A DNA stretch of 64,000 nucleotides. Origin: Deltaproteobacteria bacterium. Lineage in GTDB: Bacteria > Myxococcota_A > Polyangia > DRWM01 > JAAZOP01. Location: contig JACRCX010000038.1 in the NCBI GenBank assembly GCA_016218815.1, positions 113,055 through 177,054 of the forward strand, in the 5' to 3' direction. Made by a program: the position numbers and the translations under genes. The notes beneath the pieces are model-generated. The model was not told the origin of the DNA and searched no databases. It saw only the letters and a list, made by a program, of their open reading frames with translations. The stretch's first letter is position 1; every line of letters begins with the position of its first letter. Shown here piece by piece: positions 61,015 through 64,000 of the stretch.

Positions 61015-62679
61015 ATGGGCGCCATGGCGGCATTCCGGGGACTGGTCGTGGCGATCGTCGTTGTGGCGGGCTGTCGTTCTACGCGGCCGCCGGCTCCGGG
61101 GCCGGCGCAGCCCGGGGACACCGTGCACGCCGTCGCGGCCGTGGAAGCACGGGCCGAGGGAGGGGGAACGGAGGGAACGTCGAGCGACGCGACCGCGGTC
61201 GAGGCGATCGCGGACGGCGACGTCGAGGCCGAGGCGCCGCCCGTTTCGGCGCGCATCCATGTCACGGAGGCGCTCGATGCGGCCTGCGGCCCGGACTACT
61301 TCCTGAGACAGCCGGCGGCGCTGGCCGATCTCGACCGGGACGGGGCGCTGGAGCGGGCGAGCGTGGTGCGCGAGGGGCGCGAGCTGGTCGTGCGGCTCTA
61401 CCGGCTGCCGGGGCTCGCGAAGGCGGGCGAGTGGCGGATTTTGGGAGACTACGTCGAAGTCGGGGCGACCCGGTGCAAGGACCGCACGGCAGGTGATCTG
61501 TGGCTCCACGTCGGCGTCGCGCACGACGAGCGCGGGGAGTCGTGGACCAACTCCCTCTACCACCTGGAAGGGGGCGGGCTGAAAGTGGTCGCCGAGGACA
61601 TCGTGCAGTCCAACCTGTTCTTCGACCTGGACGGCGACGGTTGCATCGATCCGATCGTCAGCGATGCGCGCGGCGGGAGGGTGCTGCGGGGCGGGAGCTG
61701 GACGCGGCTGCCGGCCGGTTTCGAGCCGATGCGCCTGTTCGGGCTGCCGTTCGGGCACTCGCAGATGGAGGCAGTGGACCTGGACGGCGACGGCGACATC
61801 GATATCGGCATGGTCGATCCGACCGGGCTGAAGCTCGTCGACGCGAAGACGCTGGAGACCGTCTGGAGCCGGCCCGGGTACGTCTGGAACGCGCACCTGG
61901 CCCCGTGGGGCGGGCGCACGGTCCTGGTGGCGAACATTGGCGAGACCTTCGAGGTGCTCGGCGTCGACGCGGAGCACGCCGTGCTCGTGTCGATGCCGAG
62001 CGAGAGCTACCAGGATCCGATCCCCGGGCTGGACCCGGCCGGCGACGGTTCGGTGCTGGCGCTGCACTCGCTCCAGACGCAGCTTCTCGAGCCGGGTGCG
62101 GCTGGTCCGGTCGACCTCGGCGTCACGCTGGCCGGCGCGCTGGACGACACCCTGCCGAGCCTCGGTCCCGTGCTCCTGGACGGCGACGACGCGCGCGACC
62201 TGCTCGGCGTGCGGGTGCTGGACGCCGGCCACCCGATGATCGCTTTTCCCGGGAGCGAGGCGAAGTACGAGCTGGTGCTGCTGCCGCCGCCGGGGAAGGG
62301 CGAGGGGCGGGTGATCCGGCAGGGGGCGGTCAACGGCTCTCTCTCGGCGGAGCCCTGGTTGGTCGACCTCGAGGGTGACCGGAAGTACGAGATCGTCCTC
62401 CACGAATCGGCCGGGTATTCGAGCTGCGACCGGACGAGCAGCGGGAGCGTGTCGACCCTGTACCTGCTGGACGGCGAGGGCGGGGTGCTGTGGCAGGACG
62501 TGGAGCGGAACGAGTACTACGGCGAGGGCCGGCAGCCGGACCTCGAGGCGCACGCGCGGGCGATGGATCTGTGGGGCGACGAGCGGCGGGCGGTGAGGGT
62601 CCGTGCGGGCGGCGAGGAGTGGTACCTGCTGCCGGCGGGTGCGGAGGCGTCCGGGCCGATCCCGGTCTGTCTCGAGTAG
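61015..62679 (+). CDS. Lipoprotein with FG-GAP/VCBS-like Asp repeats, 554 aa
   Basis: A short signal peptide ends in VVVAGC, a lipobox. An Ala/Glu-rich linker is followed by a beta-propeller-like body with calcium-type loops (DLDRDGALE, DLDGDGCIDP, DLDGDGDIDIG, DGDDARDLLG) as in FG-GAP or VCBS repeats. It is probably surface-exposed and binds calcium. ATG 61015 has GGAG just upstream; ATG 61024 is an alternative. It follows the sulfotransferase by 61 bases on the same strand. A composite palindrome lies just after its stop. Confidence 0.85.
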   Translation: MGAMAAFRGLVVAIVVVAGCRSTRPPAPGPAQPGDTVHAVAAVEARAEGGGTEGTSSDATAVEAIADGDVEAEAPPVSARIHVTEALDAACGPDYFLRQPAALADLDRDGALERASVVREGRELVVRLYRLPGLAKAGEWRILGDYVEVGATRCKDRTAGDLWLHVGVAHDERGESWTNSLYHLEGGGLKVVAEDIVQSNLFFDLDGDGCIDPIVSDARGGRVLRGGSWTRLPAGFEPMRLFGLPFGHSQMEAVDLDGDGDIDIGMVDPTGLKLVDAKTLETVWSRPGYVWNAHLAPWGGRTVLVANIGETFEVLGVDAEHAVLVSMPSESYQDPIPGLDPAGDGSVLALHSLQTQLLEPGAAGPVDLGVTLAGALDDTLPSLGPVLLDGDDARDLLGVRVLDAGHPMIAFPGSEAKYELVLLPPPGKGEGRVIRQGAVNGSLSAEPWLVDLEGDRKYEIVLHESAGYSSCDRTSSGSVSTLYLLDGEGGVLWQDVERNEYYGEGRQPDLEAHARAMDLWGDERRAVRVRAGGEEWYLLPAGAEASGPIPVCLE

Positions 62680-62703
62680 GGAACAGGCTCTTCGGAAGGC
62701 ACG

Positions 62704-62774
62704 GGTGGCATGGGCAAACGAAGTTTGCCCGTGTGCATTCGGCACGGGCAAGCTGGGCGCTTGCCCATGGCACC
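62704..62774. repeat. Composite palindromic element of a second type (possible terminator)
   Basis: Outer arms GGTGGCATGGGCAA and TTGCCCATGGCACC are near-perfect inverted repeats. Inside are two hairpins, GGGCAAACGAAGTTTGCCC and GGGCAAGC-N5-GCTTGCCC. The layout (outer inverted repeat around two hairpins) is the same as that of 42101-42169, with different sequence. It lies between two convergent genes and may stop transcription from both. Confidence 0.7.
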
Positions 62775-62791
62775 CGGCCGAGGGCCGTGGA

Positions 62792-63670
62792 TCAATCGGG
62801 GAGTTCCGGGAAGTCGGCGCCGGTGCGTTCGACGCTCCAGTCCCACAGGCGCGTGGCGACGTCGGGGCGATCCGGGGCATAGCGCGGCTCCTTGCGTTCC
62901 ATGAACCGCCAGTAGGTCCCGCTGACGCCGTCCAGCTCTGGGGCGACGGCGAGGTGTATCGCGGTGCGGGCCGCGCGCTCGGGGGACGGGAAGACGCGCT
63001 TCAGCAGCCAGGAGGCGACGGGGGCGACGAGTCCGGGCTCGTGATCGGCGATGCCGGAGGCGACGGGGCCGGGATCGACGGCGTTGACGGTCACGCGTGT
63101 GCCGGCCAGGCGGCGGGCCAGCTCGCGCTGGAAGAAGAGCAGGGCGAGCTTGGACTTCGCGTAGGCGCCCATGAACCACCACCAGCCTCGACGCTGTTCG
63201 AGGTCGTCCGGATCGAGCGAGGCGATGCGGTGGGCGTCGGAGGCGACGACGACGATCCGCGCGGGGGCGCTCTCTGTGAGGCGGGGGAGCAGGCGGAGGG
63301 TGAGCTGGAAGGCGGCGAGGTAGTTCACGGCCATGGTCAGCTCGACGCCGTCCACGGACTCGCGGCGGTCGCGGGTGACGAGGCCGGCGTTGGCGACCAG
63401 GAGGTGGAGGGGTCGAGCGAGGTCGAGCCACTCGGCGGCGGCGCGGTCGATCTCGCGCCGCGAGGAGAGGTCGCAGAGAACGACGCCGGGCGTGCGGGCC
63501 GTCTCGTGCGCGATCGAGTCGCGCACGGCCTCGCATTTCGCGCGATCGCGTCCCAGGAGGACGACGTCGGCGCCACGGCGGGCGAGGAGGCGGGCGACGG
63601 CGAGGCCGTGGCCGCTGGTGGCGCCGGTGACGAGGCAGGTCTTGTCGCGGACGTCCCACGGCTGCGTCAT
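62792..63670 (-). CDS. Short-chain dehydrogenase/reductase, 292 aa
   Basis: The SDR fold is clear: cofactor loop TGATSGHGLAVAR near residue 16, the NAG motif in LLVANAGLV, a catalytic serine in VVVASDAHRI and the YAKSK (Tyr-x-x-x-Lys) pair. The arginine after the second strand (LLGRDRAK) favours NADPH. The family resembles retinol dehydrogenase-like and WW-domain oxidoreductase-like SDRs; the substrate is unknown. ATG 63670 (MTQPWDV) is preferred to the in-frame GTG 15 bases upstream. It is convergent with the FG-GAP lipoprotein. Confidence 0.92.
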   Translation of the reverse strand: MTQPWDVRDKTCLVTGATSGHGLAVARLLARRGADVVLLGRDRAKCEAVRDSIAHETARTPGVVLCDLSSRREIDRAAAEWLDLARPLHLLVANAGLVTRDRRESVDGVELTMAVNYLAAFQLTLRLLPRLTESAPARIVVVASDAHRIASLDPDDLEQRRGWWWFMGAYAKSKLALLFFQRELARRLAGTRVTVNAVDPGPVASGIADHEPGLVAPVASWLLKRVFPSPERAARTAIHLAVAPELDGVSGTYWRFMERKEPRYAPDRPDVATRLWDWSVERTGADFPELPD

Positions 63671-64000
63671 GGGTGGGCCTTGCACGCCGCGAGCGCGTGG
63701 GCGAGGTCGCGAGTCATGACCGCAACGTAGCAGGGATCTCCCCTGACGCGGTCGCGAGGTTGCAGTCCGCGCGCACGATCGGAGAAGCTCCCGACCGATG
63801 CCGCAGCCACCGCCCGAACTCGGCCCTCTCGTCGCCCGCCTCCGCCGCGGTCACCTCCTCGGAGGGTAGATGGTCCAAGCGCGCCGTCCCGTGGGACCGG
63901 CAAGGCTCGGGCGAAGCCGGCGCGGGCCGCAGCGAGCGCTTGGGGCAACGAGCGAACGCAACATAAGATGGGATCTACGACACCTCGCAGACCGGCGCAA
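63671..64000. other. Right-edge region without a supportable gene
   Basis: Short open frames exist on both strands (for example 63799-63870 plus, 23 codons) but none has family motifs or a good ribosome-binding site. An ATG at 63968 opens a frame of 11 codons that leaves the window; it could be the start of a gene to the right, but nothing confirms it. Confidence 0.4.

Noticed and set aside
63667..63948. 93-codon minus-strand frame at the right edge
   Set aside because: Basic, low-complexity peptide without motifs, overlapping the start of the SDR gene.

Overview
The window is very GC-rich (roughly 70 % by eye), densely coded and bacterial. Cysteine-rich lipoproteins with repeated Cys-Gly motifs, a membrane Ser/Thr kinase with an HRDVSxxN loop, a roadblock-like protein and a sigma-region-4-only regulator suggest a Myxococcota-like (former deltaproteobacterial) organism. 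That placement is an inference. It divides at the tmRNA gene (ssrA, about 31721-32072, minus strand): everything left of it looks accessory, and most of what lies right looks like ordinary chromosome.

Accessory part (1-31.4 kb). It holds at least eight PD-(D/E)XK-like nuclease domains plus helicases, ATPases and RNA-repair enzymes. From the left: a DUF2075 nuclease-helicase cut by the window edge; a PD-(D/E)XK protein; a WYL regulator; a minus-strand operon of AddB-like nuclease, AddA-like helicase-nuclease, giant sacsin-type HATPase with a DUF3883 nuclease-like tail, and a uracil-DNA-glycosylase-like gene interrupted by two in-frame stops; a VRR-NUC protein; a TPR protein overlapping a DnaB-like protein without a P-loop; a tandem AAA+ ATPase followed by Hen1 and Pnkp (RNA 3'-end methylation, healing and sealing); a DUF433 antitoxin-like protein with a nuclease-like neighbour; a metallophosphoesterase; a NERD helicase; a tyrosine-phosphatase/ADP-ribosylglycohydrolase fusion; and a GIY-YIG protein.

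The main new observation is that five transcription units in this part share one promoter design. A TGTCG core, usually the right arm of CGACA-N5-TGTCG, is followed after exactly 11 bases by a -10-like hexamer. The layout resembles the DNA-damage promoter recognised by the WYL proteins PafBC in mycobacteria (TTGTCRGTG-N8-TANNNT). It precedes the addB-like operon, the TPR/DnaB-like pair, the AAA+/Hen1/Pnkp unit, the metallophosphoesterase and the phosphatase-DraG/NERD unit. I infer one damage-responsive regulon joining DNA end processing with RNA repair, perhaps controlled by the local WYL protein.

Right part (32-64 kb). Genes include a response regulator, RsmA, lipoproteins, an acyl-CoA-synthetase-like protein, a DUF4139 protein, a GGDEF cyclase, two DUF3857/transglutaminase paralogues (one lacking catalytic residues), a PEGA-type Ser/Thr kinase, a MerR-like regulator with an operator in its own promoter, the sigma-region-4 protein, purD-purE-Sua5, a TrmN6-like methyltransferase, a DUF1214 protein, a sulfotransferase, a repeat lipoprotein and an SDR oxidoreductase. 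Several intergenic repeat families occur here, including composite palindromes, one of which appears to be translated into a protein N-terminus.
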